DNA of 64,000 nucleotides from Nonomuraea jabiensis. GTDB taxonomy: Bacteria > Actinomycetota > Actinomycetes > Streptosporangiales > Streptosporangiaceae. The stretch covers positions 9,932,501-9,996,500 of the forward strand of contig NZ_JACHMB010000001.1 in assembly GCF_014204795.1 (NCBI RefSeq), given 5' to 3'. The position numbers were made by a program, and so were the translations under genes. Below the pieces are notes generated by a model, which saw only the letters and a program-made list of their open reading frames with translations, had not been told where the DNA came from and did no database searches. Shown in pieces: positions 51,703 to 59,195 of this stretch (its first letter is position 1; each line of letters starts with the position of its first letter).

Positions 51703-52314
51703 ATGAACGACGACGCCGTGGACCTCCGGGCCCGCAACAAGCAGGCCACCCGGGAGGCGATCAGCCATGCCGCCCTGCGCCTGGCCATCGAGCAGGGGCC
51801 TCACGGGCTGGCCCTCGTCCGCGTCCATGACATCGCCACGGCCGCGGGCGTCTCCCCCCGCACGTACAACAACTACTTCTCCAGCAGGGAGGAGGCGATC
51901 TGCGCCTTCCACGCCGACCAGGCCAGGCGGGCGGGGGAGGCGCTGCGGGCCCGGCCCGCCGGCGAGCCGCTGGACGAGGCCGTCATCGCGGCCGTGGTCG
52001 AGCTCTACACCGACCCCGAGCCCGACCGGGCCGGGCTGCGCATGATCATGTCGACGCCGGCGCTGGAGGGAGAGGCGCTGAAGACGTTCACCATGGCGGA
52101 GGGGCCGCTCGCCGAGGCGATCGCGGCACGCACCGGCGCCGATCCCGGGCGCGACCTGTTCCCCGCCGTCGTGGCCGCCGCGGTGGCCGGCGCCATCCGG
52201 GTGGCGGGGCGGCGCTGGCTGGAGCCCGGCAACACCGAATCGTTCGGTGCCATCCTGCGCCAGGCCCTGTCCGTCGTCCTGCCCGCCGCGCCGCCCGGAG
52301 GGCCCCAGGGGTAG
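51703..52314 (+). CDS. TetR-family regulator
   Basis: This 203-residue protein has a TetR HTH at residues 12-60 (ATREAISHAALRLAIEQGP, GVSPRTYNNYFSSREEAIC) and a helical sensor domain with AVVAAAVAGAIRVAGRRWLE. It ends 5 bp before the convergent MFS exporter gene. The paired sites upstream point to autoregulation; control of the convergent exporter is possible but not shown. Confidence 0.9.
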   Translation: MNDDAVDLRARNKQATREAISHAALRLAIEQGPHGLALVRVHDIATAAGVSPRTYNNYFSSREEAICAFHADQARRAGEALRARPAGEPLDEAVIAAVVELYTDPEPDRAGLRMIMSTPALEGEALKTFTMAEGPLAEAIAARTGADPGRDLFPAVVAAAVAGAIRVAGRRWLEPGNTESFGAILRQALSVVLPAAPPGGPQG

Positions 52315-52319
52315 GGCGC

Positions 52320-53807
52320 TCAGTGCTGGGCGGTGGCCAGGTCCAGCCGGGCGGGGGTGCGCCACCAGACGGCCGCGGCCGCCAGCAGCATGAGGACGGC
52401 GCCGTACAGGCTGGTCGTGCGGAGCGACTCGGTGAAGGCGAGCGTGGCCTGGGCGGCCAGGTCGGAGGAGCCGATCGCGCGGGCGGCCGCCAGCGCGCCG
52501 CCGAGCGACTCGCGGACCGCGTCGGTGGCGCCCTCGGGCAGTTCGGCCCGGTAGAGGGCGGTGGCCAGGCTGCCCAGCACCGCGACGCCGAAGGTGCCGC
52601 CGATCTCGTACGAGGTCTCCTCGATGGCGGCCGCGCTGCCCGCCTTCTCCGCTGGGGCGCCCGCCATGATCACGGCGGAGGCGATGGCCAGCGAGCCCAT
52701 GCCCGCCCCGATCAGCAGGATCGACACGGCCACCCAGAGATAGGTCGTCGGGGCGACCCAGAGCACCGCGAAGCCAAGCCCGCCGACCATCAGCCCGCCG
52801 GCCAGCACCGTACGCGCGCCGATCCGGGTGGCCAGGGCCGGCGCCAGCGGCGACAGGACCGCGGAACCGGCCGCCATGGGCAGCATGGCCAGCCCCGTCT
52901 GCAGCGGCGAGTAGCCCTGGACCAGCTGCGCCCACTGGACCATGAGCAGCATCATGCCCGCCATGGCGATCGAGGTGGTGAAGGCGGCCACGGTGCCGGA
53001 GGTGAAGGCGCCGCCGCGGAACAGCCGGATCTCCAGGAGGGGGTCGGGGCGGCGCAGGCACCGCCGCACGAACCAAGTCAGCGCGATCGCGGCCAGGACG
53101 ACCGTGAGGGCGGTCCAGGCGTCCAGGCCCTCGGTGGCCACGTGCTTGATGGCGTAGACCAGGGCGATCATGCCGACCATCGACAGGACCGTGCCGAGGA
53201 CGTCCCAGCGGCCCGGGCTGAGGTTGCGCGACTCGGGCAACAGGAGCAGCCCGGTGACAACGGCGACGGCCATGATCGGCACGTTCACCAGGAACGCGGC
53301 GTGCCAGCTGAAGGCCTCCAGCAGCAGCCCGCCCACGATCGGGCCGAGCGCGCCGCCCACCGCCGCCATCGCGGCCCACACGCCCAGCGCGGTGGCCCGC
53401 TCGCGGGCGTCGGTGAACAGGTTGCGGATCATCGACAGCGTCGACGGCATGATCATCGCACCGCCGACGCCGAGCAGCGCCCGTACGGCGATCACCTCGG
53501 CCGGACTGTCGGCCCACAGCACGGCGACGGAGGCCAGGCCGAAGACGGTGAAGCCCGAGACGAGCATGCGCTTGCGGCCCCAGCGGTCGCCCAACGCGCT
53601 GACGGCCACCAGCAGGCCCGCCACGACCAGGGAGTAGACGTCGATCATCCACAGCAGTTCGACCGCGCCCGGCCGCAGGTCGGCCGAGATCTGCGGCAGT
53701 GCCACGTTGAGGATGGTCATGTCCATCGTGATCAGCAACAGGCTGGCCGACAGGACGGCCAGCGCCGCCCAGCGTCTGGGGTTCAGCTCGGTCACGGTGT
53801 TCGTCAT
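52320..53807 (-). CDS. EmrB/QacA-type MFS drug exporter (DHA2, 14 TM)
   Basis: This 495-residue exporter starts at ATG 53807 behind GGAGGAC. It has about 14 hydrophobic segments. Motifs are LDMTILNVALPQI-like near the N-terminus (MDMTILNVALPQISADL), the loop GDRWGRKRMLVSGFTVFG (motif A) and GGALGPIVGGLLLEAFSWHA (motif C of antiporters). It should expel hydrophobic or cationic drugs with protons. The TetR gene 124 bp upstream on the same strand is its likely repressor. Confidence 0.93.
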   Translation of the reverse strand: MTNTVTELNPRRWAALAVLSASLLLITMDMTILNVALPQISADLRPGAVELLWMIDVYSLVVAGLLVAVSALGDRWGRKRMLVSGFTVFGLASVAVLWADSPAEVIAVRALLGVGGAMIMPSTLSMIRNLFTDARERATALGVWAAMAAVGGALGPIVGGLLLEAFSWHAAFLVNVPIMAVAVVTGLLLLPESRNLSPGRWDVLGTVLSMVGMIALVYAIKHVATEGLDAWTALTVVLAAIALTWFVRRCLRRPDPLLEIRLFRGGAFTSGTVAAFTTSIAMAGMMLLMVQWAQLVQGYSPLQTGLAMLPMAAGSAVLSPLAPALATRIGARTVLAGGLMVGGLGFAVLWVAPTTYLWVAVSILLIGAGMGSLAIASAVIMAGAPAEKAGSAAAIEETSYEIGGTFGVAVLGSLATALYRAELPEGATDAVRESLGGALAAARAIGSSDLAAQATLAFTESLRTTSLYGAVLMLLAAAAVWWRTPARLDLATAQH

Positions 53808-53931
53808 GGGGGTCCTCCGGAGAAAAAAGGGGTGGTGGCGCAGGGTCACACGGCGGGCCCCGGCGAGCTGGACGAACGCCGGGGTGCTGGGCACGTATGG
53901 GGGGTGGAGGACGCCTGCTCGGACTCCTGCT

Positions 53932-54483
53932 TCAGCCGGCGTCGGCGTCCCGCGCCGCCACCAGCTTGAGCAGGCGGTCGTGGAGTGCCTGCTTGACCGG
54001 CTCGGACAGGGGGATCATGCTCGTGGCCCGCCACAGCCACAGCCCGTCGACGGCCAGCTGGGCCAGGAGCCGGTCGATGTCGTGCGGGTCGGTCGAGGTG
54101 GGCGGTGGGGCCCAGCGGGCGATGAGGTCGTCCCACGGCTCGGCCAGCGCCGGCGTGGCGACCGACTCGACCATGAAAGCCAGGTCGGCCTTGCTCACCG
54201 CTCCGTGCACGCCCAGCCGTACGTAGGCCTCGAGGGCCTCCTGCGGCGACGCCTGCGCCAGCGGCTTGCCCAGCTCGGCGACGAGCTGGGCCTCCCACGC
54301 GTCGGTCAGGTGCCGCTGGATGGCCAGCAGCAGCTCGTCGCGCGTGCGGAAGTGGTACATGAGCCCGCCCTTGGTCACGCCGGCCTCCTCGGCCGCCGAC
54401 TCCAGGGTCAGGGCGGTGATGCCGTCGCGCTCCGTCACGCGGATGGCGGCGTCCAGGATCCGGGTTCTCTGGCTCGGTCGCAT
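53932..54483 (-). CDS. TetR-family regulator of the EmrB-type exporter
   Basis: This 183-residue regulator starts at ATG 54483; the longer reading from 54501 would begin inside the operator. HTH: RILDAAIRVTERDGITALTL, GVTKGGLMYHFRTRDELLL. A TetR_C domain follows (YVRLGVHGAVSKADLAFMVE). A perfect 15-bp inverted repeat ends one base upstream of the start codon, and no ribosome site exists, so the mRNA may be leaderless. It is co-directional with the exporter gene and probably represses it. Confidence 0.88.
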   Translation of the reverse strand: MRPSQRTRILDAAIRVTERDGITALTLESAAEEAGVTKGGLMYHFRTRDELLLAIQRHLTDAWEAQLVAELGKPLAQASPQEALEAYVRLGVHGAVSKADLAFMVESVATPALAEPWDDLIARWAPPPTSTDPHDIDRLLAQLAVDGLWLWRATSMIPLSEPVKQALHDRLLKLVAARDADAG

Positions 54484-54484
54484 G

Positions 54485-54522
54485 GCGAGTAACTGTACCA
54501 TCCAGAAGGTACAGTTACTCGC
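54485..54522. promoter_or_regulatory. Perfect 15-bp inverted-repeat operator
   Basis: GCGAGTAACTGTACC (54485-54499) and GGTACAGTTACTCGC (54508-54522) are exact reverse complements around 8 bases (54500-54507). The site abuts the TetR start at 54483. It is a strong candidate operator for this regulator. Confidence 0.85.
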
Positions 54523-54556
54523 TCACGCGGTAGCCGCCCGGGGGCGGCGGCCGGAG

Positions 54557-55147
54557 TCAGGCGGGGCGCAGGGCCTTGAGGGTGAGCTCGACGAGGGCGT
54601 CGGCGTACTGGGGGGTGAGCGGGCCCGAGCGGTGCAGCCAGCGCTGGAACAGGGGGGCGTACAGGAGCTCCAGGGCCAGGTCGAGATCGGCGTCGGCGGC
54701 GATCTGGCCGGCCCGCTGCGCGCTGCGCAGCCGGGCCTTCTTGGCCTCGTCGACCGGCCCCGCCAGCTTCTCGCGGTACTGGGCGGCGAGGTCGGGATCG
54801 TTGATGATCTCCATGTTGAGCGCCCGGATCGGCGCCTCGAACGCAGGGTCGGCGAACTCGGCCACCGTGGCCCGCATCACGAGCTTGAGATCGGCCTCGA
54901 TGTCGCCCGTGTCGGGCAGCGTGATGCTGTCGCCGACCTGGCTGAGGGCGAGGAAGGCGTCGAAGATCACGGCGCCCTTGGAACGCCACCAGCGGTAGAT
55001 CGTCTGCTTGCCCACGCCCGCGCGGGCGGCGATGGCCTCGATCGAGACCTTGGCGTAGCCCAGTTCGGAGACCAGCTCGCGGGCCGCTTCGAGGACGGCC
55101 TGCCGCGAGCGCTCACTGCGGCGGGCGGGATCGGGGCGCTTGGACAT
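54557..55147 (-). CDS. TetR-family regulator
   Basis: This 196-residue regulator starts at ATG 55147 (MSKRPDPARRSERSRQAVLE). HTH: AKVSIEAIAARAGVGKQTIY then RWWRSKGAVIFDAFL. The C-terminal domain is of the TetR_C_11-like group (PLFQRWLHRSGPLTPQYADA). It lies upstream of the second TetR gene on the same strand. The operator at 55165-55191 suggests self-control. The neighbouring truncated genes may once have been its targets. Confidence 0.88.
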   Translation of the reverse strand: MSKRPDPARRSERSRQAVLEAARELVSELGYAKVSIEAIAARAGVGKQTIYRWWRSKGAVIFDAFLALSQVGDSITLPDTGDIEADLKLVMRATVAEFADPAFEAPIRALNMEIINDPDLAAQYREKLAGPVDEAKKARLRSAQRAGQIAADADLDLALELLYAPLFQRWLHRSGPLTPQYADALVELTLKALRPA

Positions 55148-55164
55148 GCGGATCAGCATAGCAC

Positions 55165-55191
55165 CAAGACGAGACGATACGGTCCGTCTTG
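55165..55191. promoter_or_regulatory. TetR operator CAAGACG-N13-CGTCTTG
   Basis: A 7-bp inverted repeat (55165-55171 and 55185-55191) with the inner sequence AGACGATACGGTCCGTCT, itself symmetric (AGACG-N8-CGTCT). The ACGATACGG core resembles many AcrR/TetR operators. It lies 17 bp upstream of the TetR start at 55147. Confidence 0.75.
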
Positions 55192-55269
55192 CTTGCGGCG
55201 AGCGTGTCGCGGTCGGCGCCGACCGCGATGCACCCCAGGTCCCGCTCCGCGCCGAGATAGGAGGCGATC

Positions 55270-55515
55270 CTAATGCAGGCCTCCGTCAGGACCGGGACGC
55301 CGGGCGCGCAGCTCGTCCCGGAAGGTGACGAGGGCGACGATCGCCCCGGCGACCGACCCGAACAGGGCCGTCAGCGCGTCCGCGAGATTCCCGGCGACGG
55401 TGCCGGTCCCGGCGGACTCGCGCAGCTCGGCGGTCTGGGCGTCCATCCGGTCGACGCGATCGAGCACGAACTCGGCGAGGAAGGCGTCGAAGTCCTCGAA
55501 GTGCCGGTGCAGGAC
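55270..55515 (-). pseudogene. TetR-family regulator, C-terminal remnant
   Basis: On the minus strand an open frame reads VLHRHFEDFDAFLAEFVLDR, then VDRMDAQTAELRESAG and NLADALTALFGSVAGAIVAL to a TAG stop. The LxRHF motif is the end of a TetR recognition helix, so the first 35-45 codons with the helix-turn-helix are gone. It breaks off at the same place as the methyltransferase remnant on the other strand. Confidence 0.65.
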
Positions 55516-55802
55516 GGGCCTGGCACTGGGTGGACCCGGTCGCCGGCGCGGCCAAGGCGGCGCGGGTGCTGCGTCCCGGGGGGACGGCTGGCGACGTGGA
55601 GGAGTGGCGGTTCGACTGGGAGCGGTCCTACACCCGCGACGAGTGGCTGGACCTGTTGCCCACGACCGGCCTCCACACCCGGCTCCCGGCGGGCACGCTG
55701 CGGGAGGTGCTCGCGGGCGTCGGCGCGGCCGTCGACGCGATGGGGGGCGCCTTAACGATGCGGTCCGCCACGGTGGTGGTCACCGCGGCGCGCCAGTCAT
55801 GA
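55516..55802 (+). pseudogene. Class I SAM methyltransferase, C-terminal remnant
   Basis: The plus-strand frame reads RAWHWVDPVAGAAKAARVLR, PGG, then EEWRFDWERSYTRDEWLDLL and MRSATVVVTAARQS to a stop at 55800-55802. HWVDP...VLRPGG is the post-Rossmann motif of UbiE-like methyltransferases; the SAM-binding N-terminal half is missing, and the segment after RPGG is shortened. One TTA codon occurs at 55753. Its end overlaps the end of the P450 gene. Confidence 0.7.
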
Positions 55803-56990
55803 CGCTCCCACCCTGACCATCAGTCCGCGGATCTCGTAGCCGCCGATGTCGTTGTTGAAGCTCACGCGCGGCGCCGACGCCATCCGGACGCCGTCCATGG
55901 CGAACAGGCGGCTGAGGAAGACGTCCGTCTCCAGGATGGCGATGTTCGATCCCGGGCACCGGTGCGGCCCGTCGCCGAAGGACAGCGCCGCGGCGCCCGG
56001 GGCCCCGTCGATGGCGCGGCCGGGGCGGATCGACAGCGGCCGCGAGCCCACGGCCAGGGGATCGGTGTTCGCCGCGTCGACGAACACCTCGATCACCGCG
56101 CCCGCCGGCACCGTGACCGGCCCGTCGGCGCCGATCAGGTCGAGGGCGGCCGTGGTGCGCCGGCGCAGCCGCCCGACCACGGGTTCGAGCCGCAGGATCT
56201 CGTGCAGGACGGCGAGGCGGCCGGGCTCGTCCGCCGCGCGGTAGCGCTCCAGCAGCGCCTCGTCGGTGAACAGGTGCCAGGCCGCGACGCAGATGAACTC
56301 GCGCGTGGTCACCATGCCGGCCGCGGCGAAGGTCAGGCACTCGCCGAGGATCTCGGCGTCCGTGCACCCTTCGGAGATCAGATGCGAGATGAGGTCGTCG
56401 CGCGGCTCGCGGCGGTGGGCGCGGATCGCCGGGCGCACGTCGGCCAGGTAGACGCGCAGCCAGTTGACGTTCTGCCTGACCAGCCAGTAGATCCCGCTCG
56501 GGCTGGTCAGGCCGGGCCGGCCGAACTTCTCGGGGAAGAACCGTTCCAGCCTGCCCCGGATCCCGGGCCTGCTGGAGGTGAGGCCGATGATCGCGCTCGC
56601 CACCTCGATCGCCATGCCGAAGCTCAGCTCCGACAGGTGCGCCTCCCCCGTCGCCCGCAGTTCGGCGAGCCGGCTCTCCGCGACCCGCGCCATCAGGCCG
56701 CGATACCGCTCGTCCACCCTGCGGGGCGTGAAGAACCGCGCGGTCTGGCGGCGGTCCTCGCGGTGCTCGGGCCCGTCCCGGTAGAGGACCGGCCGCCGGA
56801 CCCTGGCGGGCAGCTTCTCCACGGTCTCGACGCCCAGCCCGGCCTGTACGGTGTCGTGGCTGCGCAGCACGGCGCGGGCCTGCGCGTGGCCGCGGACCTC
56901 CCACGTTCCGTCGTCGGCGCGCCGGACCGGGCAGGCCCCGGGCGCGGCCGGACGCGGGATCTTGCGCGTGTCCTCGCTGTGGTCGTTCAC
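55797..56990 (-). CDS. Cytochrome P450
   Basis: This 397-residue P450 has ExxR in LHEILRLEPVVGRLRRRT, the heme loop SFGDGPHRCPGSNIA near residue 345 with the thiolate Cys, and an I-helix reading AAAGMVTTREFI. The usual acid before the conserved Thr is Val, with Glu two residues later. No ferredoxin or reductase gene is adjacent. It is divergent from a secreted protein gene. The substrate is unknown. Confidence 0.93.
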   Translation of the reverse strand: MNDHSEDTRKIPRPAAPGACPVRRADDGTWEVRGHAQARAVLRSHDTVQAGLGVETVEKLPARVRRPVLYRDGPEHREDRRQTARFFTPRRVDERYRGLMARVAESRLAELRATGEAHLSELSFGMAIEVASAIIGLTSSRPGIRGRLERFFPEKFGRPGLTSPSGIYWLVRQNVNWLRVYLADVRPAIRAHRREPRDDLISHLISEGCTDAEILGECLTFAAAGMVTTREFICVAAWHLFTDEALLERYRAADEPGRLAVLHEILRLEPVVGRLRRRTTAALDLIGADGPVTVPAGAVIEVFVDAANTDPLAVGSRPLSIRPGRAIDGAPGAAALSFGDGPHRCPGSNIAILETDVFLSRLFAMDGVRMASAPRVSFNNDIGGYEIRGLMVRVGAS

Positions 56991-57163
56991 GCCGGCACGC
57001 CTCTCCCTGTCGTCGGCCGCCGTTGACCATGCTCGTCCCCGTTCGACGTGAGATCAAGGGAACGGGGTGTCCGGGAAATACCGGATGTCACGATTCGACT
57101 TGACTGATGATCTTCGATGCACCAGATTGTTCGCGACTTTTCGGACCGTTCCCAAGGAAACCC

Positions 57164-57991
57164 ATGAAGCGAGCCATCATCGGTGTCGCCGTGGTCGCGG
57201 GCGTGGTGCAACTCACCGCCACGCCCGCGCAAGCGGCACCCCAGATCGACCCGGTCAAGGCGCTCAAGGCCGAGCTGACCGCCGGCAGAGCCGTCAACGT
57301 GCAGTCCACGGCGAAGGTGACGTACACGCGCAGCCTGGTCGTCACCTCGGGGCTGGAGGGCACGATCGGGTTCGACCGGCGCGGCGCGGCCGCGTCCGAT
57401 GTGGCCCAGACCCTGCAGTACAGCGAGGACCTCCTCCGCAGCGTGAAGAAGTCGAAGCCGGCCGAGGTCGAGGCCCTGCAGCAGGGGCCCATCAGAATGA
57501 TCTCCACGCGGGAGGCGAGCTACGTCTCCGGCCCGATCGTGGATCCCGCGTTGCCCCAGGGCACGAGCTGGGTGCGCTACGGGACCGGCCTGCCGCCGGG
57601 CAATCTGGTGCTGAACGTCCTGGAGCCCGCCACGCTCAAGACGCTCCTGTCCCACCGCGCCTCCTGGCGTGACGGAGTGCTGAAGGGCTCCATCAAGGCC
57701 ACCAAGCTCGCGGCGGTGTCGCCCTCGTTCGCGTCGCGCTTCGGCACGCGTTCCAAGAGCGGCGGCAAGATCACGTACACTCTCTGGTTCGGCCAGGGCG
57801 GCCTGGTCGAGCGGCTGTCCGCCAAGGCCGTCCTGCCCTACGGCGACGGCTCCATGACGGTCGAGTCGAGCACCCGCTTCTCGGACTGGGGTCGCCAGGT
57901 CACCGTCCTGCTGCCCCTGCAGGGAGACGTGCTCGACCGGGACCAGCTCGGGGACAAGGTCCCGGCCGAGGTCCCCGGGATCTGGAACTAG
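57164..57991 (+). CDS. Secreted protein of unknown function (LppX/LolA-like length)
   Basis: This 275-residue protein starts at ATG 57164 behind AAGGAAA. The signal peptide ends near TPAQAAPQ. The mature region (TYTRSLVVTSGLEGTIGFDR, GTSWVRYGTGLPPGNLVLNV, ITYTLWFGQGGLVERLSAKA, VESSTRFSDWG) has the alternating strands of the LolA/LppX lipid-carrier fold and its LWFGxDGLV-like motif, but no lipobox Cys. It could bind a hydrophobic ligand outside the cell; this is inference. Confidence 0.8.
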   Translation: MKRAIIGVAVVAGVVQLTATPAQAAPQIDPVKALKAELTAGRAVNVQSTAKVTYTRSLVVTSGLEGTIGFDRRGAAASDVAQTLQYSEDLLRSVKKSKPAEVEALQQGPIRMISTREASYVSGPIVDPALPQGTSWVRYGTGLPPGNLVLNVLEPATLKTLLSHRASWRDGVLKGSIKATKLAAVSPSFASRFGTRSKSGGKITYTLWFGQGGLVERLSAKAVLPYGDGSMTVESSTRFSDWGRQVTVLLPLQGDVLDRDQLGDKVPAEVPGIWN

Positions 57992-58228
57992 ACGCCCCTC
58001 CGTTCGCCCGGCCGCGCCTCACGAGAGCCGGCCGGGATTTCCCGGCTCCGGAGCACGCCCCAGCGGGTGTGTGCCACGGCAGAACACCACCGCTGGGCCG
58101 GCGCCCCGCGATCTCCCGACCCTGCCAATCGATGACCGGCCACGCCGAACCGCCCGGCACCATCCGGCGACCCGAGGCCGGGTCAGGTGAGCGAGCGGGC
58201 GGCCCGGTGGGGACGGCTGAGGGCAATG

Positions 58229-58840
58229 TCAGTCGCGGGTCGTCAGTGCGAAGATGCGGACGAGCTGATGATCGATCAAGGCCACGGCTTCTTCGGGGGT
58301 CCGCTTTCCGAGCAGGACGGTGGTCTGGAGCCCGTCGGCGCCCGCCACCAGGAATGCCGCCTCGGCCGCGGCGTCGAGATCGTGAGACACCTGGCCGAGC
58401 TCCTGACCTTGCGTGATCAGAGCGGCGACGAGTTCCTCCATCGCATGCGGCGTGTCCCGGGCGACCTTGACCAGGGCGGGATCGGTCAGGAAGGGGACGA
58501 AGTAGGCGGCGTACACCAGGTGCCGGTTGCGTCGCTCCTCATCCAGCGGCAGCAGTTCGAGCAGCACTCCTCGCACGAGCGCGTGCATGCCGGGCGCTTC
58601 GCCGAGCGTTGCGAGGCGTTCGCGGGCTCGTCGCTCGGCGTCGTCGTTGAGGATCTCCAGCGCGCCGAGCAGCAACTGGTCGCGGGTGCCGAAGTAGTAC
58701 TGCAGCAGCCGGGCGGAGACCTTGGCCTCGGCGGCCACCTGTCTCAGAGTCACATCCTCCAGGCCGCCTCGGATGGCCAGGCGCCAGACCGCTTCTGCGA
58801 TCTGGCGACGGCGCTGGTCGTGGTCCACCTGTTTCGGCAT
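58229..58840 (-). CDS. TetR-family regulator
   Basis: This 203-residue regulator starts at ATG 58840 with GAGG 8 bases upstream (58849 also possible). HTH: RRRQIAEAVWRLAIRGGLED, AKVSARLLQYYFGTRDQLLL. The C-terminal helices resemble BetI-type domains (LLELLPLDEERRNRHLVYAA). It is divergent from a small membrane protein and carboxylesterase operon across two matching operator sites, so it should repress both directions. Confidence 0.92.
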   Translation of the reverse strand: MPKQVDHDQRRRQIAEAVWRLAIRGGLEDVTLRQVAAEAKVSARLLQYYFGTRDQLLLGALEILNDDAERRARERLATLGEAPGMHALVRGVLLELLPLDEERRNRHLVYAAYFVPFLTDPALVKVARDTPHAMEELVAALITQGQELGQVSHDLDAAAEAAFLVAGADGLQTTVLLGKRTPEEAVALIDHQLVRIFALTTRD

Positions 58841-58860
58841 GCGATCCATCCTCGCGACTT

Positions 58861-58910
58861 TTGTGGTGCGATCGTACCAAGACCAATGTTATGGTTCGAT
58901 CGCACCACAA
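58861..58910. promoter_or_regulatory. Double TetR operator in the esterase divergent gap
   Basis: TTGTGGTGCGATCG (58861-58874) and CGATCGCACCACAA (58897-58910) are exact reverse complements. Each arm holds its own near-palindrome: GGTGCGATCGTACC (58865-58878) and GGTTCGATCGCACC (58893-58906), centres 28 bp apart. The pattern GGTNCGATCGNACC twice suggests two dimers of the TetR protein. Confidence 0.85.
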
Positions 58911-58973
58911 CCTGTGGCGGGCGGTCCCCGCCTGCCGTCACGGCCCGTCGGGGCGATGGGAGACAAAGCACAC

Positions 58974-59195
58974 ATGAAGCACGTCGCCGTGCAGATCATC
59001 GGAATGCTGCTGCTGGTCCTGGGAGCGCAAGGCGCCATCCGGCTGCTGGCCGACCACGACAACGCCGGGCTGCTCGCATGGTTGCCCGGTGGATTCACGG
59101 TGTGGCTGGCGTGTTACGCGGTGGCCACCGTCGCCGGAGCGGTGCTGGCCGGCTGGGGCAGCAAGAAGGTCAAGCAGAGCGGGCGCGGGCGATGA
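58974..59195 (+). CDS. Small two-helix membrane protein
   Basis: This 73-residue protein has two membrane helices (VAVQIIGMLLLVLGAQGAIR and VWLACYAVATVAGAVLAGWG) and a basic tail (SKKVKQSGRGR). GGGAG lies 11 bases before the ATG. It overlaps the esterase gene by ATGA and is in the operon controlled by the double TetR operator. Function unknown. Confidence 0.8.
   Translation: MKHVAVQIIGMLLLVLGAQGAIRLLADHDNAGLLAWLPGGFTVWLACYAVATVAGAVLAGWGSKKVKQSGRGR

Noticed and set aside
57992..58228. Search for a terminator or repeat in this convergent gap
   Set aside because: A weak imperfect stem with a bulge occurs near 58025-58055 but is not better than chance in such GC-rich DNA.
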